64,000 nt of DNA from Bacteroidales bacterium (lineage in GTDB: Bacteria; Bacteroidota; Bacteroidia; Bacteroidales; UBA932), in contig WRMN01000006.1 in NCBI GenBank assembly GCA_009777095.1, positions 1-64,000 on the forward strand. Reading direction: 5' to 3'. The notes under the pieces are model-generated. The model saw nothing but the letters and a program-made list of their open reading frames with translations, was not told where the DNA came from and did no database searches. The position numbers were made by a program, and so were the translations under genes. This document shows, piece after piece, positions 1 to 9,263 of the stretch; positions within the stretch are counted from its first letter, which is position 1; every line of letters starts with the position of its first letter.

Positions 1-76
1 TGAGGCAAAACAAACGTAATAGCTCTCTAAATTTCTTCTCCGAAATTCGGGAACGAATGATATACTTATTCTTCAT
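1..76 (-). CDS. IS1595-like transposase, N-terminal part only (runs off the window)
   Basis: An open frame starts with ATG at 76 and runs leftward off the window, giving 25 residues that begin MKNKYIIRSRISEKKFRELL. This resembles the start of Bacteroidota IS1595-group transposases, in which a KFRELL-type helix precedes a helix-turn-helix. A matching promoter box lies at 94-101. The catalytic DDE part would be outside the window, so the family call is tentative and it is not known whether the element is intact. Confidence 0.45.
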   Translation of the reverse strand, partial: MKNKYIIRSRISEKKFRELLRLFCL

Positions 77-93
77 TGACACAAAATAACTTA

Positions 94-101
94 CAAAGAT
101 A
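94..101 (-). promoter_or_regulatory. -7 box (TATCTTTG) for the left-edge transposase
   Basis: Exact TAnnTTTG match on the minus strand, 18 bases upstream of the ATG at 76. A second match (TATATTTG) lies at 142-149. Confidence 0.5.
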
Positions 102-500
102 TAAAATCTCTTAAATTATCTTGAACCATTAATTTAGACTGCAAATATACATGGAATCTTCCAATTACACACAGACAGATAAATTTTTCTGTAAAAAAAT
201 ATAGAGGAAAGGAGGATACTCTGCTCATGAACCCCGCATTCCGCTCCGCTTCATACGGGGTTATCCATGTTTTGCTCCTCACGGAGCTTTATAGCAAATA
301 ATTATAAGTTCAAAGTTGATTTGGTTATTTTCGTTTAACATTTAACGAGACTATTTTAAACCTTTCCCCCTGAAAACCGTCTAACAACTAAAGCCCCCTG
401 CGCGGGACTGAGTTTGTTTTGCCCAAAGAGAAAACCCGATGTGTTTAGTTTGAAAAAATGCTGCAAATGGGACACTACTGTAGTTGCAGGACAAATACAT
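102..500. other. AT-rich intergenic stretch without a supported gene
   Basis: Apart from the promoter-like box at 142-149 nothing here is convincing. Short open frames on both strands (91-282, 356-655 and 414-614) have no recognisable family, no promoter and low-complexity composition. The outer end of the IS1595-like element probably lies somewhere in this stretch, but no terminal repeat could be recognised without its partner end. Confidence 0.4.
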
Positions 501-728
501 TTAATCTGTTTCTGCCCATATCTCCAACCATCCAAAACATTGACAAATAAACATCCAAATAACCATAGCGAACCCAAATCTGATGAAGCCTCCAGTTTTA
601 GGGAAAGTACATGAAGTCCAAGTTCTGTCATTTCGTCTAATATATTTGTTAGCAAGAAACCATAGATATCCTATTATAAGGTACCAAACTATACCTCCAA
701 AAATAATGATAGTATCTTTATTATTCAT
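501..728 (-). CDS. small membrane protein directly downstream of the RHS gene; candidate immunity protein
   Basis: This 75-residue protein has two hydrophobic segments, about residues 6-26 and 48-68, joined by a short basic and aromatic loop. That fits a small inner-membrane protein. Its start lies 18 bases past the stop of the RHS-core gene on the same strand, so it is probably co-transcribed. The position, immediately 3' of a polymorphic RHS tip, is where immunity genes usually sit. The sequence is AT-rich like the tip and unlike the RHS shell. No family is recognised, and the immunity role is inferred from position and topology only. Confidence 0.55.
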   Translation of the reverse strand: MNNKDTIIIFGGIVWYLIIGYLWFLANKYIRRNDRTWTSCTFPKTGGFIRFGFAMVIWMFICQCFGWLEIWAETD

Positions 729-746
729 ATTCCAAAAATAAATTCC

Positions 747-3700
747 TTAATCATTATCACGATTAGGGTTAAGAATAGATTCTGGGACTGGTGATGGTTG
801 AAATGGTTTAAAAAAATCGAACCAAAGCAATTGATTGTTTTCATCTAATGTTGATTGGTCAACATTTGTTTCTTGTTGTGGAGATATAGCTGTCGATGCA
901 GAAGGAGTATCTGTTGAAGATGAAGAACTATTTGTCATATCTACTATTGTAGATATACTTGAAGATATTAACTGATTTTCTAAAAAATTGGCCTCTTGTA
1001 AAATAGGAATAAAAAAGAGAAGAGCCCCGAGTGTGTTCTTCATGATTTCTTTACCATCTTCCCAAGATAATGTTTCTCTTGTCCAACTCAGTTTTTGCTC
1101 AATTTCCCAATTTTCGTTGAGTTGCATAGGAATACACCAATCAGGGAGAGGTTTATTGCCATAAATTGGACCAGCAGCTAAACCTTGTCCAAGAGCAACT
1201 ATTGTTAATGCAATATTTGCAGCATTTCTCGCCATTTCTTTAGTTCCATGATTTACTATTTTTGGATGCATAACGGAAAAAAACCATCTTCCATCGGGGT
1301 CGATGTTTCTCAATGGATTGTTTCCCCACAACGCATACGGCGACAAATGATAAAACTTTTCCGCCATCGGGTCAATTTGCAAGCTATGAATACTCCACGA
1401 ACAAAATGCTCTGGCGTGGTAGTCATATTTATTCCAGTCATGGTCGCTCACGTATTCTTTTCCTTCTCTGAGATAGCGGTTTTTATTCTGCGTCTGGTTG
1501 CTCCAACTCAAAGCAGCAATGGGCGCTCCGAATGGATAAAAAGCGTTGACCTGCACAACATTAGCTCCGCTGCTTGTTGGAGTAAATGCCACCCTCGTAC
1601 TGCCTAAGTGGTCTTTGAGATGGTACTCATAAGTAAAACTGCCTGCATCATGTAAAATCCTGCCCTCAGGAAAAAGTATGTAGCTTAAATCACCATTAAT
1701 ATCGAAGACTAAATTATCGTTGTAAATTTTACAGCCTTCAATGGAAAGTTGGCCGTTCTCGTCAACCTCTGTTCTTAACTTGCGGCCATCGGCAGCGTAG
1801 GTGTTATATATTTTTCGCCCGCCTATCAAATCTACAAGATAAGGTAAATTCAAGAGATTATAAGCAGTGGTGGTGTTACCTTCGGTCTTGGTATTGCCGT
1901 TAAGGTCATAAGTATAGCCGGCAGGATTGATCGGGAGCCCTGCGCCGGTGGCTGCATCTGTAATTTGTGTTACCTGATTGCCGTTGTACGTATAAGTTAA
2001 ATCGTTTAATAAACTACTTACACCATAACGCTTCAGCGTGGTAATATTGCCGTTTTTATCATACGTCAAATGTTCAGTAAAATTATTATTAAAAGCGCCG
2101 CCGTTGTCGCTGTACTGGCTGGTCAGCAGTCGGTTTACACCATCATAAGTGAATGCATAACGTTTGGGCGTTTGGAGATTAGTCTGCCAACTCATTCCGC
2201 TGATGTTGCCGCCAAACTGTGGTGTTACGTTACTGCCTGTAGGCGCCTGTTCGTAGTACAGTTTTTGTTCAAACAGTTCGGATATTATTGTCTTTACCCA
2301 ATTTTGTATGTTATACTCGTAGATAATGGTCTCAAGTTCATCGTGCAACTTTTTGGTCTTTACCCGCCCTAACTCATCATATTCCATTTCTGCAATGGTT
2401 TGTAGCGGCTCATCGTTAATTTTCAGGTGCATGGCTGTGGGGCGCTTCACCAAATCGTAGTCTATAGTCTGCCGCAGGGTCAGACTGCCGGGGTCGTCCA
2501 TCTCGTTAATCCAGTCGCTCTCTTGCAGCGTTTGCAGCACATTGCCGCGGAAATCGTATTGGGTGCTTACACGGTCAATCCCGCCTATATGGTTGGTTGC
2601 TACGGTTTGTATCACGCGGCCGTAGGTGTCGTAGTAATAGACAGTAATTAAGGTAGTAAACGAGGCGACAGGAATTGGAATGATGAATGGCGGAGTACCT
2701 GAACTTAGCATATCTGAAGGACTGGAAGTAGCAGTTTTAATGGTTATCCTGCCTTTGTTGTTGAGGGCACAAGCGCTACCCGACACTTCGTTGGGAACAA
2801 ACTGCAGCAAACTTGCTTCTTCAAGTACATCAAGAGCTGCATAATTATCATAGCAAGTCTGATACAGAGGCGTAACGGTTGTAAAACTAATTACAGCATT
2901 AGCATTTACAGCATCTTGCAGATATTGCCGATTATATGGGGATTTGAGCTTCATGCACAATTCTGTGCCGGTTTCTCGATTGAAATCATCATAATTAATT
3001 CTTTTCCACTCGCTATTGTTCCGGTTATTCCCATCCTGTGTATATACTAACCGATCGCGCAGATCATATACATTGTCTATCCAATCCGCGCCGGGGATTT
3101 TCTTTCTGATCACCCGACGGCGGTAGTCATGCTCATAATAATAACAGTATTCCACATCGTTTACGCTTGTTGCCTGCGGCGGCACTATGGCTTTCCGCTG
3201 TCCGAAATCGTCATATACATATCTTACTTGCAGCCATTGTGCGCCGTCGTAGGCCTCGGTCATCACTACCATTCCCAATTTGTCTTTGTATTCGCGGGCA
3301 GGGCGTCCGTCGGGGTCGGTAACCGTATTCACAAACAGGCTGCCAACCGCATAAGTAACAGGAGTGAAAGTACCCGCATCATTATAATGCCACGAGGCTA
3401 CAGTGGCTGTGTTTCCACTGTAAGCATACTGTACAGGATTATTCTCCCAGTTAATGCCGGGCATTACTTGCTGTGTAACACGGTTCAGGGGCGAGGGTTC
3501 GTAAATGGTTTCGGCAAAGGCGCGGGGGGCTTCTGCTCCATAAAAATTTTGTCGGACAGCATCAAGGATTGTTGGAATTATATAAGCGCCACAACTGCCC
3601 TCAACGGGGACGGACAGATAATGCTTGCTTTCGCGGCCAAGGGAATCGTAAGCAATGCTGCTCACAAGGTCGTTACCTTCGGGTGTATGTAGGGGCAGTA

Positions 3701-4502
3701 CGGTTTGTATGGGGCGGCCCAGGCCGTCGTAGTACTGTACTACCGAGGCGCGTAAGCGTTCTTCTTCAGATAAAGAACCTGTTTCCAAGGGATAACATCT
3801 GATTATATAATTTATAGACGAGGAAGCCTGACAGTCTGTGACGCTTTGCCATAAGTTGACTACTATAGAATTAGTAACTGCGGTTTGACTACCGCTTTGC
3901 ACACGGCAGCGGTAAGTAGTGGTTATACTCAAAGGCGGAGCCTGGTAAGTAGAGGCTGTAGCGCCGGGAATATCCGTAAAATAGTCCTCTGCAACTTTTG
4001 ACTGCCATTGATAGCTATAGGTACCCATTCCGCCTTGAGCGCCCAACAGGGTGAAGCTGTTAGGCGAGGTGTTTTCCGGAATATACATAGGAGGCTGAGC
4101 CGTAACAACACCCGGTTCCAGTGGACACTCTGTCAGGTAAAGACATAGGGAAGTAGTGTAGGAGACTGCTCCACCGCTGGTCACCTGACGCCGGAAACAG
4201 GTAGCGCTATACAAACCCGGCGGCTGGTAGCTTGTAGCTGTTGCTTCGGCAATGTTTGCCCAGGACATTTCATTTTCAACAGGATAAGAAGCCGTCTGCC
4301 ATTGATAGGTATAGCTGCCATTGCCCCCGGAAGCATCACGCCGGCTATGTATTGAGTGAGGAATAGCTCCGGCACATACATCACCTAATCCGGTCAACAT
4401 TATGGAACCGGGTATTAACGACTGAGCATACATATTGGAGGCCGGTAACAGGCACTGCAAAAGTAAAATAACAGAGAAGATTTTATACATCCTTTTCATC
4501 AC
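747..4502 (-). CDS. secreted RHS/YD-repeat protein, DUF6443 type, with variable C-terminal tip
   Basis: A 1251-residue protein with a Sec signal peptide (residues 1-27, ending YAQ). Two Ig/PKD-like modules follow, each with an SYQWQ or TYQWQ core (about 55-120 and 155-215). A DUF6443-like start (VQYYDGLGRPIQTV, about 255-270) leads into a long YD-repeat region. The RHS core comes next (HLKDHLGSTR, then DPMAEKFYHLSPYALWGNNP and IDPDGRW). After DPDG comes a 180-residue tip (about 1072-1251) with a hydrophobic segment (LGALLFFIPIL) and a Ser/Thr-rich stretch, unlike any toxin domain I know. RHS shells of this kind encapsulate or present a C-terminal effector. Its start overlaps the preceding gene by ATGA, implying translational coupling. 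Confidence 0.85.
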   Translation of the reverse strand: MMKRMYKIFSVILLLQCLLPASNMYAQSLIPGSIMLTGLGDVCAGAIPHSIHSRRDASGGNGSYTYQWQTASYPVENEMSWANIAEATATSYQPPGLYSATCFRRQVTSGGAVSYTTSLCLYLTECPLEPGVVTAQPPMYIPENTSPNSFTLLGAQGGMGTYSYQWQSKVAEDYFTDIPGATASTYQAPPLSITTTYRCRVQSGSQTAVTNSIVVNLWQSVTDCQASSSINYIIRCYPLETGSLSEEERLRASVVQYYDGLGRPIQTVLPLHTPEGNDLVSSIAYDSLGRESKHYLSVPVEGSCGAYIIPTILDAVRQNFYGAEAPRAFAETIYEPSPLNRVTQQVMPGINWENNPVQYAYSGNTATVASWHYNDAGTFTPVTYAVGSLFVNTVTDPDGRPAREYKDKLGMVVMTEAYDGAQWLQVRYVYDDFGQRKAIVPPQATSVNDVEYCYYYEHDYRRRVIRKKIPGADWIDNVYDLRDRLVYTQDGNNRNNSEWKRINYDDFNRETGTELCMKLKSPYNRQYLQDAVNANAVISFTTVTPLYQTCYDNYAALDVLEEASLLQFVPNEVSGSACALNNKGRITIKTATSSPSDMLSSGTPPFIIPIPVASFTTLITVYYYDTYGRVIQTVATNHIGGIDRVSTQYDFRGNVLQTLQESDWINEMDDPGSLTLRQTIDYDLVKRPTAMHLKINDEPLQTIAEMEYDELGRVKTKKLHDELETIIYEYNIQNWVKTIISELFEQKLYYEQAPTGSNVTPQFGGNISGMSWQTNLQTPKRYAFTYDGVNRLLTSQYSDNGGAFNNNFTEHLTYDKNGNITTLKRYGVSSLLNDLTYTYNGNQVTQITDAATGAGLPINPAGYTYDLNGNTKTEGNTTTAYNLLNLPYLVDLIGGRKIYNTYAADGRKLRTEVDENGQLSIEGCKIYNDNLVFDINGDLSYILFPEGRILHDAGSFTYEYHLKDHLGSTRVAFTPTSSGANVVQVNAFYPFGAPIAALSWSNQTQNKNRYLREGKEYVSDHDWNKYDYHARAFCSWSIHSLQIDPMAEKFYHLSPYALWGNNPLRNIDPDGRWFFSVMHPKIVNHGTKEMARNAANIALTIVALGQGLAAGPIYGNKPLPDWCIPMQLNENWEIEQKLSWTRETLSWEDGKEIMKNTLGALLFFIPILQEANFLENQLISSSISTIVDMTNSSSSSTDTPSASTAISPQQETNVDQSTLDENNQLLWFDFFKPFQPSPVPESILNPNRDND

Positions 4503-7447
4503 TGCTGCCCTCCGTAGTTATATTCATTCTGTTGCAGAACATTCCCTAAATGATCTTTTATCGTTTTTAACCGACCGGCTGTATCATATTCATAGTAGGT
4601 AATAATGCCATTAGGATCGGTCATTGTCGTTATTCCTACTAAAGGTTTATAAGTGTAGGTGGTAATCATAGCATTCGGCAAACTATTGCGTAAATCGTCG
4701 ATAGCAGCCAGGTCATTGTTTGCAGGTTCATCAGCGGCGGCAACCCTGGTGATTAAAATTTCGCCTAAAATATTTTCTACCTCGTCATAAGCAGCATTCC
4801 TGATATCTGCTATAGGATATTGATACTTGCAGCTCCAAAGTATTGTAACCGGCACCTCATCGACGGCTGTTTGCTGTAACAGATTTCCCTTTGCATTGTA
4901 ACGATCGTAGGTGAGTTCTGTTTGCCATAGATTACTGCCGGAACGGGCGGATTGTACTGTGCCTGGAACTATAAGTTTGTTGCCGGGAGCAAATTTATAA
5001 TCCGTGCGAATCCGTTCAATCTCCACAGGAGGCGTGTTAGCATTTATACGATAGGCAATTTGTTCAATTACAGAGGATAATCGATTTCTGGCAGTCAATG
5101 TATCGCAATACCATTCCGAGCATTCTGTAGGATAGGTATAATTAGTCCGCAACGAGTCTGTTTGATTAATAACAATGGCTTTTGAAGCCAGCTGGTCATA
5201 TTCATTATACCAATAGCACACCGTACTTGACACGCCATCTGTGGTTACTATCTGCTGTATCAGCGGATGTGTTTTCAGGAAGATTTTCCGGCTAATTCCA
5301 CCGCCGGGGCAGCCTCTGAAATAAACAATATAACTGCTGTCTTCCTGAAACTGAGGGCCGGAAGGCTGGATAGACGAGATATCAAAAACATTTTTATAGC
5401 TATTATTTTCTTTTGATTTTTGAACATCGTTTGAATCAAAGAGCGATTTTTCAACCAACAAACCTCTTTTTGCAGACTTGCTGGAAACCTTGTTGACATT
5501 GTACACCGCTAATTTAATATAATCAGAAGGACCGAAAACAACTGTAGGATCTTTTTTGTAATAAACATTGGCGTCTGTATCCGGATCACTTATATAATCA
5601 GAAAACTTGTAATGGATATACGAGTTGTCTTCCCGCTTTTCGAAGATAGAGGAATAACCAATGGGGCTTTCATTAACATTATAATTCCGATCCCACAGAT
5701 TTACATTAATATAGACTTTTTGGCCGGACAGCGGGTGTATAAAATATGGACGAGACTGGTACAAAATGCCACTGCAGCTGTCGCTGCTTATTGAGTGGGC
5801 ATAAACATATTCTTTTCTTGTTTCTTTGACCGAGGCGGAAGAGTAATTAGTAATGCTTTTAACGCGCGCTCCGTTTAGCCAATATTTGGTAATTTCTGTC
5901 CACCACCCTTCTTCGATAGGGAACGGATCCTCCTCCATTGAACCGGATTCCTTAATACCGCCGATATCTCCATTAGCCAAAGATACTATTGCAGTATAGC
6001 TGTTAGACGATGGCATTAAAGACTTCCATAAACTGCCTAATATTAACTCAACAGCTTGATTATATTGATGTCTTTCATATTCAAATAAAGAATAGCCTCC
6101 TGTCGGATAAGTAATTTTATTCATTAAGCCAAAAGAACAGTCGGAATTATTGTCTTCCCAATAGCCATAATTGTCTTTTTCCTTCCCTTTTGTTTCGTTC
6201 GGCGGAAGTGCGTCCATATTCGGATAGTTGGCATGATTATAGTCAAGCGAATATTTACCGCCGTCAGGATAAAGTACTGAAGAAAGGAAACGGCGCTTAT
6301 AGTGGTTCTCATATTCCAAAGTATATGAATATTGTTTATTATTATTATGCTTTACTACAACAGAATCTAATTGATAGGTGGCATAATTGTAAGAACTCTG
6401 TGAAATAAAAAAATAGTTTGGCCACGTTCCTAATGTTTCTTCCACCGATTTTTTGAACTCCACTTTCACATCATCTACTTCTATAGATTCAAGTACAGCT
6501 TTTTTGGTAGCGCTTGCAACAATAACAAAATTCAGTCCTTGCATAGCACCCCGGCCTGCTTGCCAAATAGGACTATGCGGAAGAAGCAGATGCACTTCCT
6601 GTACATAATTGAACTTTACAAATCTTCCATTGGGAGCCGTAATTTTCGATAAGTGCCAGGCTAATATGGTGGGCATCAGTTCTTCAGAACCAAGGTCGTG
6701 GTTATCTCTGTAGATAACAGTATATTCCAGCGCATCTACACTGCCGCCAAATTCATAAAGGTAACCATCAGGGGTGGTAATACGCAGGGTAGATGAAAGG
6801 GGTACTTTCAACATTTCCGCCGGCTGTTTAGCTAAGCCGCTAATATCAATTCTGTAACCCGGATGATTAGCCTGTCCCTCTCCTTTATTGTTAATCATGA
6901 ATTGACCGCTATGTCCATTGAAATTGAACATAAACAAATCAGGACAATATTCTGGAAAACTACCGCCAACCGCTGGCATGTAATATGACTTAATAACATT
7001 ATCCCATATAATTAATGAACTATTCATACTCCAGATACTGTCCTTATGCTGGTATTTTGGATCCTGAATTACCCACTTGAAGCCTTTGTCGGTTTTTATT
7101 GAATTATCCCCGAAGTCATCAGGAGCGCCATAGACTTCCCGTGTAATGCAGCCTCCGGCAATCAAGGTCCAATCTAAACCCACAAAATCAGAGCGTTTTT
7201 CCGGTTTAAACCCGTCGGCAGTGTACAGCAAGCTAATCGGTATATCAAAATCCTGATCCTTAATCCGGTAAATCGGTATTGTCAAATTCATACTGCCATT
7301 AAATAAGGGCTCCGGTGTTTCACCATACCTCATAAAATCAGCTGTTTGCGGGGTAACACGGCCAAAATCACCCTGCCCGTAAGCACCCACAATACCGCAG
7401 CAAAACACTGCAAAGGTAAGATACCATTTTTTATTTTTGAAAAACAT
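4499..7447 (-). CDS. secreted YD-repeat shell protein, partner of the RHS-core gene
   Basis: A 982-residue protein with a signal peptide (residues 1-24, ending AYG). The N-terminal region (PLFNGSMNLTIPIYRI, then GLDWTLIAGGCITREVYG) resembles the conserved start of Bacteroidota RHS partners. The middle has beta-rich YD-like segments (YTLEYEN, SLDYN), and the end has classical YD repeats (DPNGIITYYEYDTAGRLKTI). It has no RHS core or toxin tip of its own. The downstream gene starts inside its stop codon, so the two probably form one split shell. A promoter box lies at 7464-7471. Function is inferred from the family; no catalytic domain is visible. Confidence 0.75.
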   Translation of the reverse strand: MFFKNKKWYLTFAVFCCGIVGAYGQGDFGRVTPQTADFMRYGETPEPLFNGSMNLTIPIYRIKDQDFDIPISLLYTADGFKPEKRSDFVGLDWTLIAGGCITREVYGAPDDFGDNSIKTDKGFKWVIQDPKYQHKDSIWSMNSSLIIWDNVIKSYYMPAVGGSFPEYCPDLFMFNFNGHSGQFMINNKGEGQANHPGYRIDISGLAKQPAEMLKVPLSSTLRITTPDGYLYEFGGSVDALEYTVIYRDNHDLGSEELMPTILAWHLSKITAPNGRFVKFNYVQEVHLLLPHSPIWQAGRGAMQGLNFVIVASATKKAVLESIEVDDVKVEFKKSVEETLGTWPNYFFISQSSYNYATYQLDSVVVKHNNNKQYSYTLEYENHYKRRFLSSVLYPDGGKYSLDYNHANYPNMDALPPNETKGKEKDNYGYWEDNNSDCSFGLMNKITYPTGGYSLFEYERHQYNQAVELILGSLWKSLMPSSNSYTAIVSLANGDIGGIKESGSMEEDPFPIEEGWWTEITKYWLNGARVKSITNYSSASVKETRKEYVYAHSISSDSCSGILYQSRPYFIHPLSGQKVYINVNLWDRNYNVNESPIGYSSIFEKREDNSYIHYKFSDYISDPDTDANVYYKKDPTVVFGPSDYIKLAVYNVNKVSSKSAKRGLLVEKSLFDSNDVQKSKENNSYKNVFDISSIQPSGPQFQEDSSYIVYFRGCPGGGISRKIFLKTHPLIQQIVTTDGVSSTVCYWYNEYDQLASKAIVINQTDSLRTNYTYPTECSEWYCDTLTARNRLSSVIEQIAYRINANTPPVEIERIRTDYKFAPGNKLIVPGTVQSARSGSNLWQTELTYDRYNAKGNLLQQTAVDEVPVTILWSCKYQYPIADIRNAAYDEVENILGEILITRVAAADEPANNDLAAIDDLRNSLPNAMITTYTYKPLVGITTMTDPNGIITYYEYDTAGRLKTIKDHLGNVLQQNEYNYGGQQ

Positions 7448-7463
7448 TCCGTTTGATTTTTTG

Positions 7464-7471
7464 CAAAGATA
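7464..7471 (-). promoter_or_regulatory. -7 box (TATCTTTG) for the RHS operon
   Basis: Exact TAnnTTTG match 16 bases upstream of the ATG at 7447, with a TTTG -33-like element on the same strand at 7495-7498. Confidence 0.65.
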
Positions 7472-7544
7472 GTAATTTTTATCTGTGGATTATACAAATT
7501 TATACTATTTTTCATCATAATCATCAATAATCAGTTTTTTTTTG

Positions 7545-7552
7545 TATATTTG
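7545..7552 (+). promoter_or_regulatory. -7 box (TATATTTG) for the T9SS cargo gene
   Basis: Exact match 31 bases before the ATG at 7584. It shows that the longer open frame beginning at 7542 is not the real start, because transcription would begin near 7557. Confidence 0.6.
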
Positions 7553-7583
7553 TGGATTATTCATAATGTTGACTTTAGAATTT

Positions 7584-9242
7584 ATGAAAAAACTACTATT
7601 ACTTAGTATAAGCTTAGGGTTAAGTGTTGTTGTCTTCGCTCAGCCGCACTGGCACTTAGACCGCAACGGCCTGCGCGATGTGGCGCCCGATACGGTGCAA
7701 ACAGTGAGTTTTCCGGCCTCCATTGCCAAAACAGTTGGCGGCGTTTGGGATTTCAGCGCCTTAGACACGCTGGGGGAAGCGGTTATCAGCCGATTGGAAG
7801 TATCGGGGCAAACGGTAAACATGGTGGAGAGTGAAACAACATTTCATTTCACTGCACAAGCCGGCGGAAATTACTACTCAGGTTGGGAAAATGACTTTAA
7901 AACAGTGGAGCTGCACGATCCATACAATAAGTTGCCTTATCCGCTTTATCCGGGGCGGCGTGAAGTCGCTAACTACACGGCTTCGGGGCTTTTCGTCAAT
8001 ACCGGCATTCCTACCTTTATCACCGGCAAGTATGAGCTGGAGGTCTTGGACGAGGGAACGATATTGCTGCCGGGCGGACACGAGCGCTGTGCCGCCCGCT
8101 GCATGAAAACCATCGACAGCTATACAGAAACCGGCGGCGGAGTTACGGAGGTGTCCATAGAAAAACACCTGTGGTATGTGCCATACTACAGTTTTCCGCT
8201 CTTTGTAACCACTCAGGTAGCCTACACTTATAATGATCAAACCTACGATACGCTGCGTACTGCCTATTATACCCTCAATCAGGCGCCGCAGCCGGCTATC
8301 CGTACTATCAATGACACTACCATTTGCTTAGGTCAGTCGGTGGAAATTACGGCTACAGGCCGTGGGAATTTTTACTGGCGTGAGAACACTGCAGGCAGCG
8401 TTTTTCAGCCTTTCAACAATACCGTCATTACGCCGGAAACTACCCTTAGCTACATTTTTATGGCTGAAGATGAACAGTGCAGTAGCCAACCGGCCTTCGA
8501 TACGCTTACCATCTATATTGATATTGCGCCTACCCTCGTTGTTGGCAATCGCGACATCGTGCATTGCGCCCGTACGCTCATGTACCTGCACGCCGCATCT
8601 AACATGCCCCTGCAGTGGTTTGAACGCAACGACTACGGCGAGCTGATTCCTGTTGAAGATGCAGTATATCCCGAAAAATCTACAGTCTATATTGTGCAGG
8701 CCGGCAACAGCTGTCTTACGCTTACCGACAGTGTGAACGTGTCTGTAATTGCTGTAGAAGCGCCGGAATTAACTATCCTGTCTTCGGGAAAAGATGTTAT
8801 TTTCGATATAGAAAATTATGCCGCCAACCTGTTTAATTACAGTCTGAATTTCGGCGATGGTTCACCCTCCGATTACCGTCCAATGTCGCTGCACCACTAC
8901 AGCGCTGCGGGCAGCTATACCGCTGTACTGACCCTTACCGGCAAACAAACCGGCTGCGAAGCCGCCTTTGACTACCCCATAGTTATTGACGAGCAGGAGA
9001 GCAATCCCTTGATAATTTATCCTAATCCGGCACATTATGTGCTGAATGTGATTGCGCCGGAAGAAATTCTTTTCTATCGCATAGTAGATGTAAGCGGCCA
9101 GAATATTTATAAATACGCTCAATGCTCCGGCAGTGAAACCGGATTGCAAATAGATGTGCTGACATTACCTGTCAATGCTTATGTATTGCAAGTGCAAACC
9201 CGCAGCGGCTGGCTGTCGCATACATTTATTAAAGCGCAGTAA
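7584..9242 (+). CDS. secreted PKD-domain protein with T9SS type A sorting domain
   Basis: The start at 7584 gives a clean signal peptide (MKKLLLLSISLGLSVVVFAQ) and lies after the promoter box; the frame is open further upstream to 7542. The roughly 552-residue protein has an N-terminal beta-rich region, Ig-like repeats with paired cysteines in the middle, and a PKD-like domain (LNFGDGSPSDYRP, YTAVLTLTG). It ends in a classical type IX secretion C-terminal domain (IIYPNPAHYVLNV, VDVSGQNIY, AYVLQVQT). It should therefore cross the outer membrane through T9SS and be anchored or released. No enzyme domain is visible. Confidence 0.8.
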   Translation: MKKLLLLSISLGLSVVVFAQPHWHLDRNGLRDVAPDTVQTVSFPASIAKTVGGVWDFSALDTLGEAVISRLEVSGQTVNMVESETTFHFTAQAGGNYYSGWENDFKTVELHDPYNKLPYPLYPGRREVANYTASGLFVNTGIPTFITGKYELEVLDEGTILLPGGHERCAARCMKTIDSYTETGGGVTEVSIEKHLWYVPYYSFPLFVTTQVAYTYNDQTYDTLRTAYYTLNQAPQPAIRTINDTTICLGQSVEITATGRGNFYWRENTAGSVFQPFNNTVITPETTLSYIFMAEDEQCSSQPAFDTLTIYIDIAPTLVVGNRDIVHCARTLMYLHAASNMPLQWFERNDYGELIPVEDAVYPEKSTVYIVQAGNSCLTLTDSVNVSVIAVEAPELTILSSGKDVIFDIENYAANLFNYSLNFGDGSPSDYRPMSLHHYSAAGSYTAVLTLTGKQTGCEAAFDYPIVIDEQESNPLIIYPNPAHYVLNVIAPEEILFYRIVDVSGQNIYKYAQCSGSETGLQIDVLTLPVNAYVLQVQTRSGWLSHTFIKAQ

Positions 9243-9263
9243 TTGAACCTTGAACTTTGAATT

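Noticed and set aside
356-655. 99-codon minus-strand frame overlapping the 75-residue membrane protein
   Set aside because: It overlaps in another frame, starts further from the RHS stop and has no membrane or other pattern. The 75-residue frame is the better gene.
3129-3692. 187-codon plus-strand open frame within the RHS gene
   Set aside because: It is a shadow of the YD-repeat coding strand; the frame has no family match or promoter.
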